A stretch of 64,000 bases of DNA from Syntrophotalea carbinolica DSM 2380 (lineage in GTDB: Bacteria > Desulfobacterota > Desulfuromonadia > Desulfuromonadales > Syntrophotaleaceae): assembly GCF_000012885.1 (NCBI RefSeq), contig NC_007498.2, forward strand, positions 3,566,001 through 3,630,000, given 5' to 3'. The translations under genes and the position numbers were made by a program. This document shows positions 36,490-44,268 of this stretch, in pieces (the first letter of the stretch is position 1; every line of letters begins with the position of its first letter). The notes beneath the pieces are model-generated. The model had not been told where the DNA came from, did not search any database, and worked only from the letters and a program-made list of their open reading frames with translations.

Positions 36490-36843
36490 AGCAGCAACAC
36501 CTGCAAATTTCTCCCATTCGGTGAAATCACCGACCCCGGCAACACAAACAGGCACCTCAACCGCAAACCCTGCCGGTGCCAACCCACCTTTGTCCATGAT
36601 GCATTAAGCTTGCTCCCCTCTGCATGACTCTACCTGCCGTTCTTCACCACCGGCCTTCGTTCCGCATGCCGTTATCGAACAATCCTCTCTACGCTGCCGC
36701 TTGCTCACGGATTAAAAACATGGCCGTTCCTGTAAAAAACACGGCAACCGCAAAGCCCTACCGCTCTGCAAAGAATATCTAATGATTCAGGCATGTTCCC
36801 TGCATATTCAACGCAGAACAAAAAGCATCAAAAGGAATCCTTC
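36490..36843. other. 354-bp non-coding gap
   Basis: No gene is visible. It contains a perfect 6-bp palindromic hairpin CGGTGA-aa-TCACCG (36519-36532) without a T tract, and a GCCGT/ACGGC pair near 36722-36745. GCAAAGCCCTACCG near 36750 superficially recalls a GEMM riboswitch but lacks the rest of that motif. The promoter of the following gene should lie here, but I cannot name hexamers with confidence. Confidence 0.4.
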
Positions 36844-37458
36844 ATGAAGATCGACGACCTGCTCACCTTTCCCCTGTTTTCCGAAGAACTCGGTATCGAC
36901 TTACAAAGCTCCTGCGATCAGGAACTTTTCAAATGGTTGCTGGCCGCCACGCTGTTCGGAGGCCCGGTTTCGCGGGATATCGCCCGCAAAACCTATCGCA
37001 CATTCCAGAAGTACCAACTCCTCGACCCGGAAAGTATCAGCCGTGCAGGCTGGAGTTACCTGGTGCATCCGGTCATGCAGGAAGGCGGTTATGTGCGGTA
37101 TGACGGCATAGCGGCAACCAATGTCATGGACATCTGCAACACCTTGCAGAATTACTACCAGGGCAGCCTTACCCAATTGCATGATACCGCCGCCAATGCC
37201 GAGGATCTGGAAGGGCGTCTGACCGCCATGCACGGTATGGAGCCCGATGTCGCCAACATCTTCTTGCGCGAATTACGTCCCGTGTGGACCAAGGCCGACC
37301 CCGAACCCCTGCCGGTGGTGATGGAGATGGCCAAAAAATACAAGCTGGACCTTTCCAGTTTGAACCGCAAGGGTCCCGATTTTGCCCGGATCGAATCCGC
37401 CCTGATTCGCTTGAAGCGAACCCGTAGCAAACGTACCAGACGTACGGCCCCCATCTGA
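36844..37458 (+). CDS. uncharacterised protein, possible helix-hairpin-helix (endonuclease III-like) fold
   Basis: A 204-residue basic protein. The pattern KWLLAATLFGGPVSRDIARKTY, later LEGRLTAMHGMEPDVANIFLRELRPVW, recalls the helix-hairpin-helix GPD superfamily of DNA glycosylases, in which a G-x-G-P turn is followed by an aspartate. The catalytic lysine and the Fe-S cysteines of Nth are not seen, so activity is doubtful. The C-terminus is strongly basic (RLKRTRSKRTRRTAP), consistent with nucleic-acid binding. The ATG at 36844 follows AAAAGGAATCC. Confidence 0.5.
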   Translation: MKIDDLLTFPLFSEELGIDLQSSCDQELFKWLLAATLFGGPVSRDIARKTYRTFQKYQLLDPESISRAGWSYLVHPVMQEGGYVRYDGIAATNVMDICNTLQNYYQGSLTQLHDTAANAEDLEGRLTAMHGMEPDVANIFLRELRPVWTKADPEPLPVVMEMAKKYKLDLSSLNRKGPDFARIESALIRLKRTRSKRTRRTAPI

Positions 37459-37592
37459 TCCCGGCACCTCCTTAAAGAACACCGATTCGCCGGTAGCGGC
37501 CCGCTTCTACTGCAAAGCGTTTCCCATCATCGGCCGGCCGCCCTGTGGCGACGTTCCGCAAAAAGTCAGCCGACCGTCTGCACCCTGCGGCA

Positions 37593-37621
37593 TTGCGGTT
37601 TCCGCTCGAAACGATTATTAT
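37593..37621 (+). promoter_or_regulatory. sigma-70-type promoter of the AI-2E-family permease
   Basis: TTGCGG (37593-37598), 17 bases, TATTAT (37616-37621), about 100 bases before the ATG at 37724. Confidence 0.5.
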
Positions 37622-37723
37622 TTCTAAAATTCCGGTCCGCAGGAAAACATGCCGAGCCACGCTTTCCGATAACCTGCACGCCGTTAATTCACTGTCTGCA
37701 GCATTCGCCATGTGTGAGGAAAT

Positions 37724-38776
37724 ATGTCCAACCGCCCCCTGAGCGTTTCTCAGGTTTTCATAACTCTGGCCGCCCTGGTCATCGTTGCAGCGGGTTTAAA
37801 TGCCGGCAAGGTGATTCTTGTGCCCTTTCTGCTGGCAGGCTTTATCGCCATTTTAAGCGCATCCCCCATGTTCTGGTTGCAGCGCCGCGGGCTGCCATCA
37901 TGGCTGGCATTGCTTGTGGTTATCCTAACGGTAGTGCTGGCCGGGCTGATGCTCGCCGGCCTGATAGGCTCCTCGGTCAGCGCTTTTTCGGAAAACCTGC
38001 CTCTCTACGAATCGAGGCTACGCCAATACGCCGATGTGCTCACCACCTGGCTGGAACGCAAGAACATCAGCATATCGGGGCAGGTCCTTACGGAGATTTT
38101 CGATCCCGGCGCCGCCATGAAGCTTGTCGCTTCGCTGTTTAATGCCCTGACCAACGTGCTGGCCAACGGCTTTCTGGTCCTTATGACGGTTATTTTCATG
38201 CTGCTTGAAGCTTCGGGCATGCCGGGAAAACTGCGTGCCATTCTCGGCCCGTCGAAGAGTCTCTCGGGTTTCGACCACTTTGTACAAAACGTTCAGCATT
38301 ATATGGCCATAAAAACCATCATCAGCCTCATCACCGGGGCGCTGATCACCCTGTGGCTGCTGGTGCTGGGCGTCGATTTTCCCTTGCTATGGGGTGTCCT
38401 GGCCTTTTTGCTCAATTACGTCCCGAATATCGGGTCGATCATCGCCGCCGGCCCCGCCGTGCTGTTGGCCCTGGTTCAGCTGGGCCTGTTGCGGGCACTG
38501 CTGGTGGGTGTCGGCTTTCTGGTGGTCAACCTGGTCATGGGCAGTGCCGTCGAACCGCGCTTCATGGGCAGGGGGCTTGGCCTGTCGCCTTTGGTGGTCT
38601 TTTTATCCCTGCTGTTCTGGGGATGGCTGCTCGGTCCGGTCGGCATGCTGCTGTCGGTGCCACTGACCATGACAGCCAAAATTGCCCTGGACAGCCACGA
38701 GGATACCCAGTGGGTTGCCACGCTGCTCGGTCCGGCGACAGTATCGGCCGTTCCCCGGGAAGCTCAAACCGACTGA
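37724..38776 (+). CDS. AI-2E family (PerM/YdiK-type) membrane protein
   Basis: A 350-residue protein with about seven to eight membrane segments and a soluble region after the third (residues about 85-140). Family hallmarks are ITGALITLWLLVLGVDFPLLWGVLAFLLNYVPNIGS (positions about 205-240) and VNLVMGSAVEPRFMGRGLGL. Members export autoinducer-2 or act as ion antiporters; the substrate here is unknown. The ATG at 37724 follows TGAGGAAAT. Confidence 0.88.
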   Translation: MSNRPLSVSQVFITLAALVIVAAGLNAGKVILVPFLLAGFIAILSASPMFWLQRRGLPSWLALLVVILTVVLAGLMLAGLIGSSVSAFSENLPLYESRLRQYADVLTTWLERKNISISGQVLTEIFDPGAAMKLVASLFNALTNVLANGFLVLMTVIFMLLEASGMPGKLRAILGPSKSLSGFDHFVQNVQHYMAIKTIISLITGALITLWLLVLGVDFPLLWGVLAFLLNYVPNIGSIIAAGPAVLLALVQLGLLRALLVGVGFLVVNLVMGSAVEPRFMGRGLGLSPLVVFLSLLFWGWLLGPVGMLLSVPLTMTAKIALDSHEDTQWVATLLGPATVSAVPREAQTD

Positions 38777-39078
38777 TCCGTTCTGCCCCTCTATGAATCA
38801 ATCGAACCATGCAGCACCCGACAACCGGGAATCCTGGCGTTTACGTAAAAATATCACTGAAAAAGTCATTTATGTCTGTTATATGTAATGTCGGGTCTGC
38901 CCATTGAAATCCGGATCCAGACCCTTTTCCAAACCGAACTTTATGGCATGTTGACTCCGATGTTCACAGGCATGAAACCAGGCTTCAATCGCACCGGTCA
39001 TTTCGTTTTCAGGGGGCAGGCGCCCCGACACACCGTCCGTTAGCAACACAGGGGGACTCAAAAAGGAGGGGCTTTTCG
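38777..39078. other. 302-bp gap upstream of cydA
   Basis: Must carry the cydA promoter. It has a 10-bp palindrome TTTACGTAAA (38840-38849) and AT-rich sequence around 38850-38890 (TTATATGTAAT). No FNR-type TTGAT-N4-ATCAA site is apparent. No credible gene; a 60-codon minus frame lacks a ribosome-binding site. Confidence 0.4.
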
Positions 39079-40413
39079 ATGGATGTGGTTACCTTAAGTC
39101 GGCTGCAGTTTGCCATCACCACCTTGTTTCACTTCATGTTTGTGCCCTTGACCCTGGGCCTGTCTATCCTGGTGGCCTGGATGGAAACCCGTTATGTGCG
39201 TACCGGCGATGAGCTGTACCGGCGCATGACCCGCTTCTGGGGCAAATTGTTTCTGGTCAATTTCGCCCTCGGCATCGTCACCGGCATCACCCTGGAATTT
39301 CAGTTCGGCATGAACTGGGCGGAATACTCCCGCTATGTCGGCGACATCTTCGGCGCACCCCTGGCCATCGAGGCAACGGCGGCGTTTTTCCTTGAATCGG
39401 TCTTCATCGGCCTGTGGATCTTCGGCTGGAACAAGGTCTCCAAAAAAGTGCACTGTTTTGCCATCTGGATGGTGGTATTGGGTTCCAACATGTCGGCCCT
39501 GTGGATTCTTCTGGCCAACGGCTGGATGCAGAATCCGGTCGGTTATGTCCTGCGCAACAACCGCGCCGAGATGGTCGATTTCGTCGCACTGCTGACCAAC
39601 CCCTACGGGCTGATCAAATTTTTCCATACGGTTATTTCCGCGCACCTGCTGGCGGCGTTCTTTGTCATGGGCGTTTCGGCCTGGCATCTGTTGCGCAATT
39701 CGGAGCCGGAATTTTTCCGGCGCTCGTTTCGCATGGCCGCGCCCTTCGCCCTGGTGGCCGCCTGCCTGGTCATGTTCAGCGGCGATATGCAGGCCAGCGT
39801 GGTGGCGCGCTTCCAGCCGACCAAATTCGCGGCACTGGAATCGACCTGGGAAACCCGCAGCGGCGCGCCCATGAACCTCATCGTCTGGCCCGATGCCGCC
39901 AACGAACGCAATGCGGTGCAGGCTCTGCCCATCCCTAAAATGCTGAGTTATCTGGCGCATAAGAATTTCAACTCGGAAGTGAAGGGGCTGAAGGAATTCC
40001 CCCCCGAAGAGCGCCCGCCGGTATTGCCGGTGTTCCTCAGTTTCCGGGCGATGGTCGGGCTGGGGGTGTTCTTCGTGCTGGCCGGCATGGCCGCCGTAGT
40101 GCTATCGCGGCGAGGCTGGCTCGATCGGCACCGGTGGTTCCTGCGCATGATGTTCTTCGCCATCCCCCTGCCTTACCTGGCCAATCAGTTGGGATGGATT
40201 GCCGCCGAGGTCGGCCGCCAGCCCTGGATCGTCTACGGACTTATGAAGACCAGCGCCGGCGTCTCCTCGAATCTCACGCCGGGACATGTCATCGGCTCCC
40301 TGATCGGCTTTACACTTTTATATGGCGGGCTGGGAGTCCTTGATTTCTATCTGCTCACCAAAATCGCGGCCAAGGGCCCCGAGCTTGCGGTGGCCGAACA
40401 ACGGGAGGCGTAA
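39079..40413 (+). CDS. cydA: cytochrome bd quinol oxidase subunit I
   Basis: Haem-bearing subunit of a bd-type oxidase that reduces O2 with quinol. The 444 residues give the short Q-loop form. Motifs are LSRLQFAITTLFHFMFVPLTLG (haem b595 histidine), GMNWAEYSRYVGDIFGAPLAIE with conserved acids, FFLESVFIGLWIFGWNKV, and GWIAAEVGRQPWIVYGLMKT. About nine membrane segments are present. It has a very strong AAAAAGGAGGGG site. cydB follows after two bases. In a mainly anaerobic lineage this oxidase would scavenge oxygen. Confidence 0.96.
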   Translation: MDVVTLSRLQFAITTLFHFMFVPLTLGLSILVAWMETRYVRTGDELYRRMTRFWGKLFLVNFALGIVTGITLEFQFGMNWAEYSRYVGDIFGAPLAIEATAAFFLESVFIGLWIFGWNKVSKKVHCFAIWMVVLGSNMSALWILLANGWMQNPVGYVLRNNRAEMVDFVALLTNPYGLIKFFHTVISAHLLAAFFVMGVSAWHLLRNSEPEFFRRSFRMAAPFALVAACLVMFSGDMQASVVARFQPTKFAALESTWETRSGAPMNLIVWPDAANERNAVQALPIPKMLSYLAHKNFNSEVKGLKEFPPEERPPVLPVFLSFRAMVGLGVFFVLAGMAAVVLSRRGWLDRHRWFLRMMFFAIPLPYLANQLGWIAAEVGRQPWIVYGLMKTSAGVSSNLTPGHVIGSLIGFTLLYGGLGVLDFYLLTKIAAKGPELAVAEQREA

Positions 40414-40415
40414 CG

Positions 40416-41444
40416 ATGACACTTCAGGTGATCTGGTTTGCCCTGTGGGGTTTGTTGTGGGCCCTGTACTTTATGCTCGACGGATTTACCCTCGGGGCCG
40501 GTATGCTGCACAAATTCATCGCCCGCGACGACGCGCAGCGTCAACAGGTGATCCGCACTTTCGGCCCGGTCTGGGACGGTAACGAGGTCTGGCTGATCAC
40601 GGCAGGCGGCGCCACCTTCGCGGCCTTTCCCACCACCTATGCGCTGATGTTCAGTTACCTGTATGCCCCGTTGCTGCTGTTGCTGTTCGGCCTCATCGTG
40701 CGCGGCGTCTCCTTTGAGTTTCGCGGCCTGAACCCCGGACCGGGCTGGAGAAACGGTTGGGACTGGGCCATCGTTCTGTCCAGTCTGGTCATTACCCTGC
40801 TGTTCGGAGTGGCCTTCGGCAACATCTTCCGGGGGTTGCCCATGGATGCCGCCGGCTATCACGGCTCGCTGCCGGCGCTGCTCAACCCTTATGGGCTTTT
40901 GACCGGGGTGCTTTTCATCATGCTGTTTCTGCAGCACGGTGCGCTGTATCTGGCCATCAAGACCAGCGGCGATCTGCAGGAAAGGGCAAAACGCACAGCC
41001 CGCACCCTTTGGCCCTATATGCTGGCGACCGCCGTCGCCTTTCTGGCCTTCACCGCGCCGGCTACGGCCTTGTACGAAAACTTTCAAGCCTCGCCGTCGT
41101 TATGGGTGGTGCCGCTGATGGCGGCATTGGAACTGCTGGCGGTGCGCCTTTTGGTCGCGCAGAACAAATGGCTGCAGGCCTTCGCCGCATCCTGCGCCGC
41201 CATCGTGCTGGTGGTGGCAACCGGCATCATCGGGCTGTTCCCGAACCTTATCCCCTCCAGCCTCGATCCGGCCTACAGCCTGAGCCTGTCCAACTCCTCC
41301 TCAAGCCCTTACACCTTGCATATCATGACGGTGGTGGTGGCCATCTTTGTGCCCATCGTCATCGCCTACAAGATCTGGATCTACCGCATCTTCCGCGGCC
41401 CGGTCAGTGACGCAGCCGAAGAAGGTATCGGCGGTAATTACTGA
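40416..41444 (+). CDS. cydB: cytochrome bd quinol oxidase subunit II
   Basis: A 342-residue partner of CydA with eight or nine membrane segments. Recognised by LYFMLDGFTLGAGML, FGPVWDGNEVWLITAGGATFAAFPTTYA and FRGLNPGPGW near the start. It completes a two-gene operon closed by a strong terminator at 41475. The small third subunit CydX is not encoded between cydB and the terminator. Confidence 0.96.
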   Translation: MTLQVIWFALWGLLWALYFMLDGFTLGAGMLHKFIARDDAQRQQVIRTFGPVWDGNEVWLITAGGATFAAFPTTYALMFSYLYAPLLLLLFGLIVRGVSFEFRGLNPGPGWRNGWDWAIVLSSLVITLLFGVAFGNIFRGLPMDAAGYHGSLPALLNPYGLLTGVLFIMLFLQHGALYLAIKTSGDLQERAKRTARTLWPYMLATAVAFLAFTAPATALYENFQASPSLWVVPLMAALELLAVRLLVAQNKWLQAFAASCAAIVLVVATGIIGLFPNLIPSSLDPAYSLSLSNSSSSPYTLHIMTVVVAIFVPIVIAYKIWIYRIFRGPVSDAAEEGIGGNY

Positions 41445-41474
41445 GTTTTTCCTTCCGCAGCTCTTTTTGCAGCC

Positions 41475-41507
41475 CCGGGTACGACAGACGCCGTACCCGG
41501 TTTTTTT
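41475..41507 (+). terminator. intrinsic terminator of cydAB
   Basis: Perfect 9-bp stem CCGGGTACG / CGTACCCGG with an 8-base loop, followed by seven T residues. It insulates cydAB from the efflux operon whose promoter begins three bases later. Confidence 0.93.
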
Positions 41508-41509
41508 AT

Positions 41510-41538
41510 TTGATCGCAAAAATACGTTCGTGTATGTT
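41510..41538 (+). promoter_or_regulatory. promoter of the RND efflux operon
   Basis: TTGATC (41510-41515), 17 bases, TATGTT (41533-41538), 38 bases before the ATG at 41576. The spacer and -10 lie inside a palindrome described as an operator. Confidence 0.6.
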
Positions 41539-41540
41539 TG
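41517..41540. promoter_or_regulatory. probable TetR-type operator of the RND efflux operon
   Basis: A 24-base inverted repeat CAAA-a-ATAC, six bases, GTAT-g-TTTG: eight of nine positions per arm are matched. It covers the promoter spacer and -10. The arm content (TATG/TTTG) is like the AcrR box of E. coli as I recall it. The TetR-family gene at 47497 is the obvious candidate repressor. A bound repressor here would block RNA polymerase. Confidence 0.55.
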
Positions 41541-41575
41541 TTCTTCTCTCAATGTATTATCCCAACGAGGCCACC

Positions 41576-43087
41576 ATGACAGTTGAAAAAATCGATGCGG
41601 AAAATAAAGGCTGGCGGAGCCACGGTCACCGTCTGACAGGTTTTTTTGCCGGGATGCTGGGGCTGTTGCTGCTTAGCAGTTGCATTGCCGTCGGTCCCGA
41701 TTATGCCCCTCCCGATATCAAAACGCCCGATGACTGGCGCTCCGGACAGGACCCCGCCCTGGTGCCCGACCAATCCGTTACGGTCGACTGGTGGGCAACC
41801 TTCGAAGATCCGCTCCTCGACCAATATATCGAACAGGCCGGCCGGAACAATCTGGATATCCGCCAGGCGGTATCGAGAATCCGGGAAGCACGGGCCAGCC
41901 TCGGCGCCGCGCGCGGAGCCTGGTGGCCGGAAGCGAATGCCAAGGGTAGCGCCATACGGCAACGCAGCAGCGAAAACGGCATGTACTCGACCGGCGGCAA
42001 AACCGAGACCTTGTACAATACAGGGCTCGATGCCAGTTGGGAAATCGACCTGTTTGGTCGCATCCGCCGGTCGGTAGAGGCGGCCCAGGCCGATTATCAG
42101 GCCAGCGAGGAGGACCGCCGCGATGTGCTGATCAGCGTTTTTGCGGAAGTGGCACGCACCTATTTCGATATTCGCACCTACCAGGCTCGCCTGGCGGCGG
42201 CGCAAGGGAATATCGAATCCCAGCAGCAGGTTCTGAAACTGACCCGCTCGCGTTTCAGAAACGGACTTGCCACCGGTCTCGACGTGGCCCAGGCCGAACA
42301 GGTACTGGCTGCATCCCAGGCGGAAATTCCGCCGCTGCAGGTCGGCTTGACCCGCTCCGTCAATACCCTGGCGGTATTGCTGGGCCAGGCGCCCGGCAGC
42401 CTCTCCGAGCAACTGGAGAAACCGGCACCGATCCCGGTGCCGCCCGCCCGGGTTGCCGTCGGGGTTCCCGCCGACCTGCTGCGCCAGCGGCCCGACATCC
42501 GCCGCGCCGAACGCCAGCTCGCCGCCCAGACCGCACGGATCGGCGTGGCGACGGCCGATCTCTATCCGAGCCTGTCGCTGAGCGGCACCTTCGCCTTTGA
42601 AGCCATCGATGCCGGTAACCTGCTGAAAGGCAGCAGCCGGGCCTTCGGCTTCGGGCCGACCCTGCGCTGGATGCTGTTCGATGGCGGACGGGTCCGGGCC
42701 CAGATCGCCGTGCAGGACGCCAAAACGGAGCAGGCGCTTTTATCTTATGAACAGAGCGTGCTGGAGGCCCTGAACGAGGTTGAAAACGCCCTGAGCCAGT
42801 ATCTGAACCAGCGCAACCGTCTGTCGGCCCTGGAACGCTCGGTACAGGCGGCGCAACGCTCCCTGAAGCTTGCGACCCGCCTGTATCGCGACGGCCTGGT
42901 CGATTTTCAGAACGTCCTCGATGCCCAGCGGTCCCTGTTCGACAACGAGAACCAGCTGGCCGCCGCGCGCGGCGATACCTCCATCTACCTGGTGCAGTTG
43001 TATAAGACCCTGGGGGGAGGCTGGAACCCTGCGGACAATCTTCAAACCGGCAAAACTGCGGACAACACCCCTGAGGAGAACAAGTAA
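41576..43087 (+). CDS. outer-membrane efflux lipoprotein (OprM/NodT family)
   Basis: A 503-residue outer-membrane channel. The N-terminus has a hydrophobic stretch and lipobox LLLSSC (FFAGMLGLLLLSSC), so it is likely lipidated. Two OEP repeats are seen; typical phrases are VDWWATFEDPLLDQYIEQA, LDASWEIDLFGRIRRSVEAA, LLRQRPDIRRAERQLAAQTA and the helical FLDGGRVRA-like LFDGGRVRAQI. ATG at 41576 follows ACGAGGCC. Its stop overlaps the adaptor start (TAATG). Confidence 0.94.
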   Translation: MTVEKIDAENKGWRSHGHRLTGFFAGMLGLLLLSSCIAVGPDYAPPDIKTPDDWRSGQDPALVPDQSVTVDWWATFEDPLLDQYIEQAGRNNLDIRQAVSRIREARASLGAARGAWWPEANAKGSAIRQRSSENGMYSTGGKTETLYNTGLDASWEIDLFGRIRRSVEAAQADYQASEEDRRDVLISVFAEVARTYFDIRTYQARLAAAQGNIESQQQVLKLTRSRFRNGLATGLDVAQAEQVLAASQAEIPPLQVGLTRSVNTLAVLLGQAPGSLSEQLEKPAPIPVPPARVAVGVPADLLRQRPDIRRAERQLAAQTARIGVATADLYPSLSLSGTFAFEAIDAGNLLKGSSRAFGFGPTLRWMLFDGGRVRAQIAVQDAKTEQALLSYEQSVLEALNEVENALSQYLNQRNRLSALERSVQAAQRSLKLATRLYRDGLVDFQNVLDAQRSLFDNENQLAAARGDTSIYLVQLYKTLGGGWNPADNLQTGKTADNTPEENK

Positions 43088-44268
43088 TGGCCAAGATCAT
43101 CAAAACCCATAAAATCCTGTTGGGCTTGCTGCTGGCAGCGCTACCGCTAACCGCCGGATGTCGCGATCAGAACAAGTACGTCGCACCGCCGCCGCCTACG
43201 GTGACCGTCGCCTGCCCGCAACAGCGGGACATCACCCACTATGCCCAGTATTCCGGATTGACCGACGCTGTCGAATCGGTGGAAATCCGCGCCCGTGTGG
43301 AGGGCTATCTGCAAAGCATCCATTTCAACGACAGCGCCATGGTCAAAAAAGGCGACCTGTTGTTCGTTATCGATCCCAAACCGTACCAGGCCCGCCTGGA
43401 CGAAGCCGAGGCGACCCTGGCCATGCGGCAGGCCGAACTGCGTCTCGCCGAAGCGACACTCAAGCGCAAGGAGAGCGCCTTCGAGGATCAGGCGGTCAGC
43501 GAAGTGGAAGTCATCGAGGCCCGGGCGCAAAAGGACCAGGCGGTCGCCGCTATCGCCGCCGCCAAAGCCGCCATCGAAACGGCCCGCCTGGAACTGTCCT
43601 ACACCCGTGTCACCGCGCCGCTGAGCGGGCGCATCGGCCGGCGCCTGGTCGATGTCGGCAACCTGGTCGGTGCCGGCGAAAATACCCTGCTGGCCACCAT
43701 CGTCAGCATCGATCCGATCTATGTCTACTTCAACGTCAACGAGCGCGATCTGCTCGATTTCCAGAGCCATCGTACCGGACAACAGGGCCCGACCAATGGC
43801 AATGGCCATACCGTCATTAATCTGGGCCTGTCCAATGAGAAGGGCTATCCCCACACAGGCAAGGTCGATTATGTCGACAACCGGGTCCAGGCCGAGACCG
43901 GTACCATCCAGGTGCGCGGCGTGCTCGACAACGCCGACGGCAGTCTGTTGCCGGGGCTGTTTGCCCGGGTGCAGGCACCGATCCGTACCATCGAAAAGGC
44001 CTTGCTGGTACCCGAGTCGGCGCTTGGAGTCGACCTGCAGGGGCATTACCTGCTGACCGTCAACGGCAAAAACGAAGTTGAATACCACGCGGTGAGCATC
44101 GGACCCAAAGTCGATGGGTCCCGCGTGATAGAGACCGGCGTACAGGCCGGTGACAGGGTCGTTGTCAAGGGCCTGCAGAAGGTCCGAGCCGGGGTCGTGG
44201 TGCAGCCGGTCACAGAAACCGCTCAGAATCCCGCCAACGGGACGGAGACCAAGCAGGGAGGGGCCTGA
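43087..44268 (+). CDS. RND efflux periplasmic adaptor (AcrA/MexA type)
   Basis: A 393-residue membrane fusion protein with an N-terminal lipobox (LPLTAGC), a lipoyl-type domain split by a helical hairpin (VEIRARVEGYLQSI; ELSYTRVTAPLSGRIGRRLVD), then barrel domains ending in GDRVVVKGLQKVRAG. It links the inner-membrane pump to the outer-membrane factor. Start and stop overlap with both neighbouring genes by one base, so the three subunits are translationally coupled. Confidence 0.95.
   Translation: MAKIIKTHKILLGLLLAALPLTAGCRDQNKYVAPPPPTVTVACPQQRDITHYAQYSGLTDAVESVEIRARVEGYLQSIHFNDSAMVKKGDLLFVIDPKPYQARLDEAEATLAMRQAELRLAEATLKRKESAFEDQAVSEVEVIEARAQKDQAVAAIAAAKAAIETARLELSYTRVTAPLSGRIGRRLVDVGNLVGAGENTLLATIVSIDPIYVYFNVNERDLLDFQSHRTGQQGPTNGNGHTVINLGLSNEKGYPHTGKVDYVDNRVQAETGTIQVRGVLDNADGSLLPGLFARVQAPIRTIEKALLVPESALGVDLQGHYLLTVNGKNEVEYHAVSIGPKVDGSRVIETGVQAGDRVVVKGLQKVRAGVVVQPVTETAQNPANGTETKQGGA

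Noticed and set aside
36740-36770. GCAAAGCCCTACCG resembling a c-di-GMP-I riboswitch.
   Set aside because: Only one short piece matches; the first GCAAA block and the tetraloop-receptor half are missing.
38879-39061. A 60-codon minus-strand frame upstream of cydA.
   Set aside because: No ribosome-binding site or recognisable sequence; it overlaps the cydA promoter region.
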